Assembly (NCBI RefSeq): GCF_905220565.1
Contig: NC_059408.1
Span: 15,314,508-15,378,507 of the forward strand
DNA from: Melitaea cinxia
Lineage: Eukaryota; Arthropoda; Insecta; Lepidoptera; Nymphalidae
Direction of reading: 5' to 3'
DNA length: 64,000 nt
Made by a program: the position numbers and the translations under genes. Below the pieces are notes generated by a model that was not told the DNA's origin, made no database searches, and was given only the letters and a program-made list of their open reading frames with translations. This document shows positions 1 through 12,900 of the stretch, in pieces; the first letter of the stretch is position 1, and the number at the start of each line of letters is the position of its first letter.

Positions 1-779
1 CTAAGCGCAAAACTCGAGAACTTTTTGACAGATTTGGCCGAAACTTTTATTAGTTTATTAATACTTTGTAGGAAGTTATTACGGAAGAAATTTAAGGAAG
101 CTAATTAAGGAAATTGTGCAAAAGGGAAAAAAAATGTCGCAAAATTATTAAATTTGTTCAGCTTATTGTTGTTTGTAAAATTTTGTACGCATTTGACAGT
201 TCGTAAGACAGAACAGTATGTTGAGGTCAGCTAGTGAAAGTTGAAATTGATGAAGTGAATTGTAATAAGTACAGTTTCATTCGATTCTCACTTGAAGCAG
301 TTGTTTGAATTTATACTAACATTTTGTTAGTGATCTGGATATATCTTCTTGTACGCTTACTCACCGTACATCGGAAAGACGATAAATCTCGGTAACCAGT
401 TGTTATACTTAGTAGAAAATTGTCCGCCAACACAGGCTAAATACCAAATTTTGATATATTCGCCTACCCGCAGCAGAACAGAGTGGTAAATAAAGCTCGA
501 ACGACTCTAATACATTGTTTTGTAATGTTTACGCGAATTTCACTTATTAAAATGAAACAATTTTTTCGGATTTTATCACGATTTACTAAGTTCGGGATTC
601 CTTCCATGAGCATGGTTGCTGTAAAGTATCCGAAACGTCGGGCATTTAAAAAACTTAATAGACCGCGATACAATACGAAAAAGTTGGGAAACCTTAACAA
701 GGAATTTTAACTAAACTTACTTGATCAACGACGCTTATTATTTGCTATAATTATTTTAAATATAATTCTTTATTAACAG
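1..779 (+). other. 5' flank of Shaw, probably end of an upstream intron
   Basis: AT-rich DNA with no coding potential. The last bases (TATTAACAG, AG at 778-779) form a splice acceptor two bases before the Shaw start codon. The visible flank is therefore more likely intron than promoter, and the 5' UTR exon probably lies before base 1. The only recognisable content is the M-family repeat at about 480-712. I see no TATA box or initiator that I would defend. Confidence 0.5.
480..712 (+). repeat. M-family interspersed repeat, copy 1
   Basis: Shares blocks with two other places in the window. GTTTACGCGAATTTCACT recurs near 11884, GCTGTAAAGTAT plus CGAAACGTC near 11951, and decayed forms of the second half lie at about 6655-6765. 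A 75-residue ORF runs through it, but the ORF is not conserved between copies and is not a gene. The copy ends about 70 bases before the Shaw start codon. Confidence 0.6.
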
Positions 780-781
780 AG

Positions 782-990
782 ATGAATCTCCTCAACATGG
801 ATGCGGAGAACCGCGTCGTTCTCAACGTGGGCGGCATCAGGCACGAGACGTACAAGGCTACGTTGAAGAAGATCCCGGCGACGCGATTGTCCCGCCTGAC
901 GGAAGCACTCGCCAACTATGATCCCGTGCTCAACGAATACTTCTTCGACAGGCATCCAGGCGTCTTTGCGCAGGTCCTTAACTATTACAG
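782..990 (+). CDS. Shaw: Shaw exon 1: start codon and first part of T1 domain
   Basis: Residues 1-69 and two bases of codon 70. It contains the T1 core text [10 protein letters not shown] and FFDRHPGVF, diagnostic of Kv tetramerisation domains. The donor is AG|GTGAGC at 991 and the intron is phase 2. There is no long N-terminal extension, so no inactivation ball of the kind seen in some vertebrate Kv3 subunits. An acceptor two bases upstream of the ATG implies that most 5' UTR is on another exon. Confidence 0.95.
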
Positions 991-3900
991 GTGAGCTGGT
1001 TTCTTGAGACATTGTAATTCTGCTGCGTTGGAGTATGATTTTAAAAGTATGGGTATCTAACTATGAATTTGTGCATGTTCCTCTGCTGGGCCTTTTGATC
1101 TGTTATAGAGGGATATTGGAGGTAGAATTAACGAAAACCTCCAGATTATTCTGGAGGTATACTTATGTATACGGGTACTGTGTGGCTACGGTACTAAAGA
1201 ATATAGCCACCCCCTCTCTTCCCGTGGGTGTCGTAAAAGGCGACTAAGGGATAACACAATACCACTACCACCTTGGAACTTAAAAAGCCGACCGATGGCG
1301 GGATAACCATCCAACTGCTGGCTTTGAAATACACAGGCCGAAGATGGGCAGCAGCGTCTTCGGTGCGACAAAGCCAGCCCTGCGGTCACCAACCCGCTTG
1401 CCAAGCGTGGTGACTATGGGCAAAACACATGAGTTCACGCTATTTTTGGCGTAAACTTGTGGAGGTCTATGTCCAGCAGTGGACTGTATAGGCTGTAATC
1501 ATGATGATGACTTATGTATACAGTGACACAATTAAAACTGACGATATCTACTGTATGTTAACACCGCTAAGATCTACAACTCTAAATAATGAAGTACTTT
1601 CTGCCTTTAAGGGAAAACCACTCGTGAATATCTTAATAATATATTTCTACTATTACTATGATTTTATGATTTGTAAATTTTATAAAATTTGTAAAATTAA
1701 ATGGCTTTAGTGATATAACAATTATTGTACTTTTTTTTCGCCAAACTTCTGCGTATATTAGCATCAAATCAAGTTGGTGTAGTTAGTCATACATATCATT
1801 ATTAAGCTCGAGATTTTTTTCTCTTTTTCAAATATCAAAAGTAGAATAGACCTAAACAGTAATGAAAATAAACCATAAAAGTAAAATTTATCGACACACT
1901 TTTCAACACATTTCTTTTGTTGGACGTGAATCTTCGCTTCTTTCGACTAAAGTTTTTGATGACTCTCGAAACCGCTTAGTCTTAAAGCAATATTTTAATG
2001 GTCTGAAACTAGAATAGAGACAAACAAAATGTAACATCATTTACAGTTTTGTAGTACAATACCCTATAAATGATTTACTGCTGAACAAAAACTTATTCTA
2101 TTACTAGCTGTGCCCGCAACTTCGTCCGCGTGGAATTGAAAAAATATATTGTTGTTCAATTCGCAGAATTATAAAATAAATATTTTTTTTTAAATAAAAT
2201 TTTCCTAAGTTACTCCTTATTACATCAGCTATCTGCCAGTGACAGTCCCGCGATTCAGCCGTTTCAGAAATTATCCGGAAACATACCGGAACACACAAAA
2301 ATTGTAAAAAATATTATTTTGATATATGTACCGTGTACATCCATATGCATTTTGTAAAATGCGGTTATTTTAATATTACAAACAGACACTCCAATTGTAT
2401 TTATTTGTATAGATGAAGGGTTAGATTTTGATTTACAACGCCGTTCCAGTACCGGGCTATATTGAAAGTTTTTACTAATAAGTTTCCTAGCGTTAATTTA
2501 ATACTCTTAAGTAAAAAATAAATTTGAAAGACATAAATTCGAATTAATTATTTTAATAACTACGAACTTTCCAAGAAAATTATAACAAGAGAAATGTAAG
2601 TGATGACTAAAAAAACGAAGATAATCTACAGAAAAATTTAATATCCTATCTTTCTAAAATATTTTAAGCATTTGCGAGTACATGGAAAAATTTCATTAAT
2701 TTATTATTAAGAGCGTGGCTAAATGGCTGAATGATTTTTAAATAGTTCATGCAACAATATTGGTGCAAGTCACTCGTTTTTTAGACGAATATTTTTTATC
2801 TTAAATAGAAAATTCTCGTGTCACAATGTTAGTTTACATACTCCTCCGAAACGGCTGGACCGATTTTTATGAAAGTTTGTGTAAATATCGGGTAGGTCTG
2901 AGAATCGGCGAACATCTATTTTTCATACCCCTAAGTTAAGGGGGAGAGGGTTAAGGGGGTTAATAACATATATGGCAAAACAACGTTTGCGGGGTCAGCT
3001 AGTATTACTATAATTTCGTTGACTAAGCAATTATTTTTGAAGTAAAACATCTTTACACACGCTTAACCTGAGCAGCAAGCATGTGAATGCGTGACGAGAG
3101 CGTTACGAAAAGTGTGATCGGGCGAGGCAAATGGAAGTTGAGAGGGAGATATAAGTTAGTGAAGATAGAAAGAGAGAGAGTTACGTTTCGTAACTTTATT
3201 TCAATCGTGTGGTCAGTCTACTCGTTTTTTTTAGTTACACAAGCTAAGCTTTATTTTTAACATTATTTAGTCACTGTTTATTGTAATAACAAATTGTTAA
3301 AATCTATTTAATACTTACAGAGTTTACAAAGTTTGGAATAATCGGGGAAGTATTTTTTGCATAGCCGACGTAAAAAATAGTCCAAATCGATGTCATAGCT
3401 CGCGTAATTAGTGCTTACAGAGTACATTCATGCATGAACTTTCCAAATTCTTAAAAAAGATAGGCATATAAATCTTTGCAGTAACTAATTATGGTTTTTT
3501 ATTTTCAATTATTGTTTGATACGAGTATATTCATTTATTAAAAAGTATTAATTGAACTTTACTTGTCTAATTTTATGCTCGCGGATGCTATGGCCCAAAG
3601 TTCAAGTCGAAACTATAATGTCAACGAACTCATCGCTAACCGCTAAAGTAGATTTGTATATATGCGTTAGCTCTGTATCCCGCAAATACTAAGGATTACG
3701 GATATCAATGCAGCTACCCGTAGAAATGCCTTCCTGTGTAGAAACGGACCCTAAACTTTACTTGTCACACTGATTTATAAGTAAACATACTTGAGAGTTG
3801 TAATTTAATACAGGTGGGAATATTCCCATAGTTTAAATAAAGTCCGAGCAATGGAATTCGGAAAATACTTCGATCTCGCTCAGTGTTTTGTCATCAGGGA

Positions 3901-6900
3901 AGACATATCTATTTCCAATAACTTGGTCGCACTCCTCCTCAAGCAAATATACAATCTGCAATTTTTGACAACTTACTATACATCTATGATACATGATAAC
4001 TATCTAAATAGTAAAATATACCAAGTTAACAAAATTCATGAACAAATACAATGCGTTCGTCCACTCAACATTTCGGCTATTTCCCATTAACAACTTAAAA
4101 ATTAAAACAAAAGCATATGTTTTAATTTAAGTAGAGTAATCATTGCAGCCTATTGCAGTCCACTGCTGGACATAGGCCTCCACAAGTTCGCGCCAAAAAT
4201 GCGTGTACTCGTGTGTGTTGCCTATAGTCACCACGCTGGGCAGGCGGGTTGGTGACCGAAGGGCTGGCTTTGTTGCACCGAAGACGCTAAGTAGAGTAAG
4301 CATGATAAAATTATTAAGACAGTTTAAATCATAGTTTGTCATCATAATGATTTAAGCTCCAATCCTTGTCCTACATGGAGAAAGAAGCCTGTGCCCAGCA
4401 ATGGGCTGAATCGATATAATCATAATATCAAATGGCCAAATATTCAAATTTAGTTATCATTTCAGTCTATCGCAGTCCACTATTGGACATGGGCCCTAAC
4501 AATTTCACGCCAAGTTAAGCGCCTGGTTAAGTATTAACCTCAGAACATCTCCATTAATATAAAATATTTCCAGTATTATTCCGCGTTTCATATACCAACA
4601 CAAAAATACGATAATAAAAAATTCAGACGTGTTATTTTAAAAAACCTCTTCTATTATTAATCTAGTTTCAAAAGACCCGGTAAAGTACTTTAAAGCGGTA
4701 GAAGTACTCTCGCTCTCAATACCTGAAATAAGTCGTTTTTCTTAGAGTTTTCGAGAGTTTCTTAGAAAGTCCCGAACGTTCCAAAGAATTAAATGGAACA
4801 TTCGATAAATGAAGTACTACGTATCGAAATTTGAATAAATGATCGAGTCCTGACGATTTACAATAAAAAGCACTCGGATTTAAATATTTTCTATACGTTC
4901 AATACGTATGACCTATATTGATATTTTCGGGACTAAGAATATACCTTCCAAACGTTACGTATTGTGAAAAATGTGACATAAGTGATTTATATATTTTTCA
5001 TATCTATCTTTATAAAAATCGTGAAGCAAAAAACTTGTACCCCTTTTTAAGAAAATTACTCGAACGGAGGCGTATGAAATTTCGTACACATAAAATTTAT
5101 ATAGAGGAGTGCAGAATACTAATATTATTATTTTTTAATTATGCATAAAAATAACTAAAAAAAACATCACACACTACCTTGTATTTGACACATACATGCA
5201 TTAAATATATTATTTTATTTATTATTATAGAAGTACATTATTTGACAACAGAACCTTAGTAATATTCAAACTTATAATTTAAATTAAACATGATCGAATT
5301 TTGTGTTGCAGGCGTCTATAAGCTACGGTAATCTCTTACCATCAGGTGAGCCGTACGCTTGTTTGCCGACCTAGTGATATAAAAAAAATATATAGTATTT
5401 TAAAAGTTCCTCACATTTTTCTCTTAGTACAAAAATATCACAAACGAAGTTTATTCGCTTTAATAACGATAAAAAAAGAATTGATTTCAAGACAAATCAA
5501 GTAGAAAACCTCAAGGCATATTTGTATAAAATCTCCCCAAAGTCAGATCCACCATTTTATTTTCTTTCACTCTTCGTTTGTTTGCTTAGAACTTTTCAAG
5601 ATTCAACCTTTTTCTGTAATTTATGGTAACAACATACAGAAGTATTCAAACAGTTATTTTTTTATAAACTTCTAAAGTTTTAATTGAGTTCTGATTTTTT
5701 ACGGAATTTATTTTTAAATATTTTTCAAACAGCCATTCCCAAAACTAACATCTGTTTTGCTGCTTGCGTAATAGTTGCATTACTGCAATCAACAAAATTC
5801 AGCCTCTAACAGACACGTTTTATTATCAAAAATAAAAAATAAATGATTTTTTCGCAACGAAAAACTTTATTTCACGGAAAACTGCTGAATCGCTAGTTCG
5901 TGATATCGACACAATTTGAAACGTTTAAAAAACAGTGAAAAAAGGTATGTACACGTTTTGATGACTCGCTTAAACTAAATATGTGTTTTTGAAATAAATC
6001 ACGGACATTTGTTTGTTATATCAGTCGGTACATAATAATAATAAAAAAAAATTGTGTGATCTTCAGTGGAAATGTATTTCACGTTTTTTTGATACATATC
6101 TTTCAATATATTTGAACGCGTTTCATCCGTTCTATTGATCATCTAGACGAACTCGACCATGAAGTGAGACGGCTAAAAGGTAAACGATATTTAGTCAAAA
6201 GAGTCGATAGTTTCTCGTGCATGCTATTTTGGGGTTTCTGTGTTATAAGTTGCGTTCAAAAAATGGCATTTTTCAAACAAAATACAAAAAAAAGATACCT
6301 AGATTTTGTTTTAATTATCTTAAACTTTGCTAGATTTCTCTCATTACAAATTAATAACTATTTTAATCATTATATTTAACATTGACTAGCCCTTTGGCGC
6401 AGTTTGTAGTGACCCTGCTTTCTGCTCCGATGGTTGCGGTTTCGATTCCCGACCCGAATCTGGGTGTAATACAAATATTTATTTATATATTTATATATGT
6501 ATTATTTATAAGTATGTTTATCGAAAAAAAATTTAGCTATACCAGCCGGCTGTTACCTATAACACAAACATTAAGTTGTTTACTTTAAGAACAGACGACC
6601 GTGTGTGTATTGTGTAGATATTTATATATTTATTTATTTAACATAGAACTAATCAGTCCTCCCGTTACCATGGTTACTGTAAATTTTTCGAAACATCGGG
6701 AATCTAAAAAACATAATAAACCGCTATAAAATCCGAAAAATTTGTTTAATTATAAAAATAGAATTACTTTTAAAATAACTAAATTAAACTTAATTAAGAT
6801 TTAATTTCTGTTCTAAGTTATAAGCCAATAATAAATTTCGTGATTAATAAACTGTCTTGTAAATTATTTTATCTTATAAAAAAAATAAAAAAAGCACCAA

Positions 6901-9900
6901 TTGAAACTGTTTTGAAGATTACAGAAACATATTGAAAGCAAAGATTTCTTTTTCTTAACTATAACTGGCCATTGGTTAGGGAATACTTAACTGGTCATTG
7001 GTTAGAGAATGTAAAAGTTGGAACAAAGATATCTCAACGTTGGACAGTAGTGACGAGTCGGTATACTTTGTGGCAATGTAATGAAGTTTTGGGTGACCCC
7101 TTGTAAAGTATTCTGATTAACAGATGGAGAGGAAGGATCGTTATTTGAAATAAGGGCGCAACCGTTGGGCTGGAATGTGGGATAGTTAATTATGCGTTTT
7201 GACTAACCCGTTGGCGCAGTTTGTAGTGGCCCTGCCTTTTGTTCTGCGGATTGCGAGTTCGATTCCCGCCTGAGTCTGGGCATAATATGTGTATATATAT
7301 ATGTATTATTTCTATATATATTTATAAAAAAATAGCTATAACAGTCAGCTGTTACCTGTTACACAAGCATTAAGTTACTTAACATGGGAACAGACGACCG
7401 TGTGGGTATGTTATAAGATATTTATTATTATTTATTTGTTTGTTATACCCTTTTTTCAAAGGAAATCGGAGACGAGGAGTTCGGGAAACTGTTTCTCAAT
7501 AGGACCGGTAAGGTAAAGAGATAGGAATAGGATAGAAAAATAGGATAGGATAGGAATGAGGATTTAATGGCAGGGGGAATACGGAAAGATGCGCCAAGTA
7601 TGAGATGCTATCCAGTGATATAATCTCGTAGATCGACTCCTGAGGAGAAAAACTCTGGATAGGTCTTATTGAGAGTAAAATGTTCCCCTGAATATGTCGC
7701 ATTGTCTTCTGAAACCTCACATGACTCACAAGTATGAGGCTGCGCACATTTATAGCCTAGAGGCTGTGACCAGCACTGATTTTTTTGTGACCATACCGAC
7801 AGCAGCTGAGGCATTGGATTGTCGGGAACAGAGACCATAGAAATACTACTATACTACTCCGTGGTCGGGAAGTTTTAATGGGAAGGGACGTATGATACTA
7901 TGACGACGAGGTACGAATCTACTTTTTCAGGGAACGTTTGTCCAAAATAAAAGTGACCTGACACTTAGGAATGTCAGTAAAAATTAATAAAACTAAATTT
8001 ACCAACTACTTTGGCTAAGAAATTTTTAGCAAATGCTGATTAAAGCAAAAAATTCTTTCTAATACGTGTGTTAATCACAGCTAACGCAAGCGGAAAAAAA
8101 ATACAAATAATTTTCTAATATTTTAATGCCACCTACAAAATATCACATTATCCTCAAAATCACTAGAAAGGAACAACAAGTGAATGATAAATAGTCTGGC
8201 ATCCTAACATCTATCACGAAACATTTGTATTATCCATTATACCCGATACGATTTGTGGATACCATTTATCCTCTTAAGGGTCTGTTTAAGGGCAAATTAA
8301 TTTAATTGATAAGGGCAAGACAGTTCGGTTGTTTGCTAACTCTGATATTGGGGTCATTGTTTGTCTTTTTAGCAAAGTTAAAGTACATTTCTTTCAATTA
8401 ATTACAGTTTTGTGTACAGTTCAGAACGTAAAAATTAAATATTTATAAATAAGTAGCTCATTCGGCAAACGTTGTCTTGCCCCTAAACGCTATTTAAAAA
8501 TAGGGGTTGGTGGTAGAAGGGTTAAAATTTAGGGTTGTATGTATTTTTCAACGCCAAATCATAATAAAATAAAAAATATATATAATTTATCTAAAAATTA
8601 AAAAAAATGGGGTGAACTACCCTTAACATTTAAGGGGATGAAAAATAGATGTTGTTCGATTCTCAGACCTACCAAATTGGCACACAAAATTAATAAATAT
8701 TAAATAATATAAATATTTTGAGTCATCGCAATCTAAATTTACAATAAGCATTTTTGATTTTTTTTTTATATACAAGTCGGCAAACTATCATACGGTACCT
8801 AATAGTAAGCGATTAAAGTAGCTTATAGACTGCTATATCAAAAGCAAACACGCTGGTGATCTTACCCTAGACCCCCTAAGGGAACACCTTATATATAATA
8901 AGGATATATAATAAATTAAAGGACTTAAATAGGATATTATATATAAATAGGATAAGGGGTCACCTTACTCAACAAAGAAATACAACACTGCTACAATGCA
9001 GTACTCATCATTACAGCCCATACAGTCCACTGCTGGACATAGGCCTCCACAAGTTTACGCCAAAAATAACGTGAACTCATGTGTGTTGCCCACCACGCTG
9101 GGCAGGCGGGTTGGTGACCGAATGCAGTACTATTTAGATTTAATCTGTAAGATCAGGTTCACAGGTTCTGTAGATCACTTCCCCAGTCAAGATGCTCCAG
9201 ATTTTAAGAATGATATATGCTGTGCTCTACATCTATGTAATCACCAATAGTTACTTAAATTAAAACAAGGAACAAAGTTACTATACTCTCATTGACGAGT
9301 CATTATCTACGTTGATTAAAAAAAATAATTTAAAAATATCACCAGTCCATTAGACCATCAACTTTAAAGACAAATTGATGCGATTAATAAACGTTAAACT
9401 TTGCACTTATAGGTCCGGGGAAACGCTTCAACGGATTGGGTCTTTGAGACCGTTAAGTGTCTGACAAATTCTTGAAACTTACGAGTCGTTTAAGCGAATT
9501 TTCTTAAGAAATTTTGTAGAGGTTCACGAATTTATATAATATATGAATTTATTCTTGAGGCGGTTAATGGTGCGGTTACATCAGCTGTCTACATACAATG
9601 TTGATTTAATGAACAAACTATTTGAACTGGTTTCCTACTTTTATGTCATGTACTAAATTTTCTGAGTAATGTGTGTGATATGTATGTATCTCTCTTTCCC
9701 TCTCTCTCTCTCTCTCTCTGTGTGTGTATGTGTTTGCTTGTTTGCTCGTTTGTGTGTTTGCATACGTGTGTACATGTTATTCAAAATCTAAGTGTCGATC
9801 TACTCGGGAGACCACACCAAAACTGTTGTCTGTATATATATTGTTATGTAAAACATATATATGACATACTATTAATAAAGTTTTAAATGATCGGATCTGA

Positions 9901-12900
9901 ACACATATAAGCGTCTCACTGCTATTTCGTAGATAATTCTCCTTTCAAGAGAAACGACTGTTATTAAATGTATGGTAACAGAAGAACTAGCTGAACTCGA
10001 CCGAATGATTAACATGGTTTCCGGTTATAGGAAGACTCAAAAAAAAACAAACACCTAGAACTGAAAACAAAATTGTATAAACATAAGTTTTTGCTCAGAG
10101 AGTGGAAACCTTATCCATAATGGATATATTTTTACTAAACTACTTTTGCTTTTATTACTAACATTTTGATAAACAGTATGTTCTGAAAATATTGGAATTT
10201 CAGACTTTGGTAAACAAAATGGTTTAATAAGAGAATATGTGATAAAACAAAAAGGTATATTCAGAAAATTATGCAAATATGATATCTCATCTTACCCCGG
10301 AAAGCAGAATGTTATATAATTTTAAGTATTTCTTTTAAATAAAGCACTCAACAACGTTTTCAAGTTATATTGCAAGAATCTTTTGTCGTCGAGAGAAACT
10401 ACGACATTATTTAACCAATGCAAAAGAATACATTTTATAATGATACAAAATCTTGAATGTGATATTATAACTTGAAATATTTCTGAGTTGTTGGAATTTC
10501 AAGGTGTGTTCCAATTATATAAATAATTGTACTTCCTACTCATATTTCTATAACTTTGAAATTAAAATAAGTTTGTAGAAAAATCTGTAATATTGTGAAA
10601 TACCGGTTGACTAGCCCGTTGGCGCAGTTTTTAGTGGCCCTGCTTTCTGTGCCGCGGGTTGCGGGTTCGATTCCCGCCTGAGTCGGGGTGTAATATAATA
10701 TTTGTATTTATATATGAATTATTTCTATGTATATTTATCAAAAAAAAATATAGTTATAACAGTCGAGTGTTACCTGTAACACAAGCATTAAGTTGCTTAC
10801 CATAGGAACAGATGACCGTGTGTGTATGTTATATGATATTTATTTATTTATACATTCTTAATGACACTATGGAATCAATTGTGTAGCAACTTGCTATCTA
10901 GATAATTGAATACAAAACATATAAGATATAAAAGTACACGTAAGACACGGAAGTAAATATTGATCGATATATCGATGATTTATTTTATTCGAAAAGTGGT
11001 GTTTCTCATGTGTCATCTCTCATTCATCATTTGAATTTGATGAACATCTGACATGTAAATGTTTTTCATTTGTGAGAAAAAACAATTATATGGTAAAAAA
11101 TAGTCAACCGAGAAGTGAGAGAGACTTATTAAATAAATCATTTCACAGATTTATGTCCAGTTGGATTTACTGAAAAGCAACTTAAACACAAAAAATCATC
11201 ATCATCATCATTTCAGCCTATTGCAGTCCACTGCTGGACATAGGCCTCCACAAGTTCGCGCCAAAAATGCGTGAACTCATGTGTGTTGCCCATAGTCACC
11301 ACGCTGGGCAGGCGGGTTGGTGATCGTAGGGTTGGCTTTGTCGCACCTAAGACGAAGACGCCGAAGACAGGCAGCAGCCAGTCTTCGGCCTGCGTCTTTC
11401 AAAGCCAGCTGTTAGATGGTTATCCCGCCATCGGTCGGCTTCTTAAGTTCCAAGGTGGTAGTGGAACCTTTTAATCCCTTAGTCGCCTCTCACAACACCC
11501 ACGGAAGAGAGGGGGTGGCTATATTCTTTGGTGCCGTAGCCACACAGCACAAAAAATCTAGTAAAAATTATTTTATTTTAATAAATATTAGCTAAAGGCA
11601 AAATAATTATAAATATATAACATTTCTGAATACATTTTTATCATCTCTTGAATCTAGATAATCTTTTTGTTAAGATGAAAAAAGTTAATTTCTTATAATA
11701 TTATGATAACAAAGGTGACGTGACCAAGAAAAAATCTGTTTTGATTGTATTGTTAGATTTTTAACTTCCTGTAGTAATTCAATTTACAATATAAAATATA
11801 GGAATATACCAGGAAGGTTCCAGTCAAGGTTTTAACGATTTATATTTAGCATAAGAAGATAATTATTTAATATTGTTTTTAAGGTTTACGCGAATTTCAC
11901 TCATTATAATAAAACAACTGTTAACGCGGCACGTCCTCCGCTACCATAATTGCTGTAAAGTATTCGAAACGTCAGGCATTGTTTTATTATAATTATTTAA
12001 TTTTTATGTATATTTACTATCTACTTAAGATGGGTGAAGATAACGTCTAGTTCGTATCTTAGTCTATTAATACGTAATATTTATACGTATATATATGTTT
12101 TTTATTATACAACAACCAAGTCGACAAACAAGCCTACAGCTCACTTGATGGTAAACGATTACTGTAGCTTAAAGTCGCCTGCAACAACAAAAGCATTGCA
12201 AGTGTGTTGCCGACCCTACCCCCCATTCCCACCAGGAGATATATGTTTTAAAATAGGATGTATATGTTTTAGAAAAATCATCAATCAATATTTAGCTATT
12301 TTATTTACTAGACGTAATATTTTATATGTGATAATTAATTAATTTTAGAACGGGGAAACTACACTACCCGACGGATGTCTGCGGACCGCTGTTTGAGGAA
12401 GAACTCGAGTTCTGGGGACTTGACGCGAACCAGGTGGAGCCTTGCTGCTGGATGACGTACACACAGGTTGGAATACAATTTATGTGAAAAAACTATAATA
12501 CGTTATAACGTTATGTTATCAAAAAATAATTTTGATTACAAGAATAAAAATCCTATGAGATGAAATGACTAGCCCGTTGGCGCAGTTTGTAGTGATCCTG
12601 CTTTCTGCTCCGAGGGTTATGGGTTCGATTCCCACCCCGAGTCTGGGTGTAATATAAATATTTATTTATATATTTATATATGTATTATTTATAAGTAAGT
12701 TTATCGAAAAAAAAATATGTAGCTATATACCAGTCGGCTGTAACCTATAACACAAGCATTAAGTTGCTTACTTTAGGAACAGACGACCGTGTGTGTATTG
12801 TGTAAAATATTTATTTATTATATTTATAAGAATAAAAATATATTTTGTTCACTTCCACAACTATAGCGTCAATCTTAAAGGAGTTAGATGTGTCCACTGA

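Larger units (their letters stand above)
991..12348 (+). other. Shaw: Shaw intron 1 (11.4 kb), mostly repeats
   Basis: Holds C-family copies (1173-1509, 4140-4287, 9006-9120, 11198-11547), a D copy (2105-2418), E copies (2818-3005, 8448-8700), a J copy (3041-3235), an L copy (5008-5290), three SINE-A copies (6384-6638, 7201-7437, 10609-10853), F copies (5309-5380, 8762-9240, 12092-12241), M fragments (6655-6770, 11880-11980) and a decayed gag-like ORF (7608-7960). The stretches 3236-4127, 4520-5007, 5381-6383, 7961-8447, 9241-10608 and 11559-11879 are AT-rich with nothing I can identify, apart from CT/TG microsatellite text at about 9690-9760. Confidence 0.6.

Noticed and set aside
464..710. 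Opposed ORFs of 75-78 residues before Shaw
   Set aside because: They lie in an M-family repeat, are not preserved in the other copies, and have no recognisable domain.
9671..9886. Cysteine-rich 71-residue ORF
   Set aside because: It is driven by CT/TG microsatellite text (SLSLSLCVC) and has no support as a gene.
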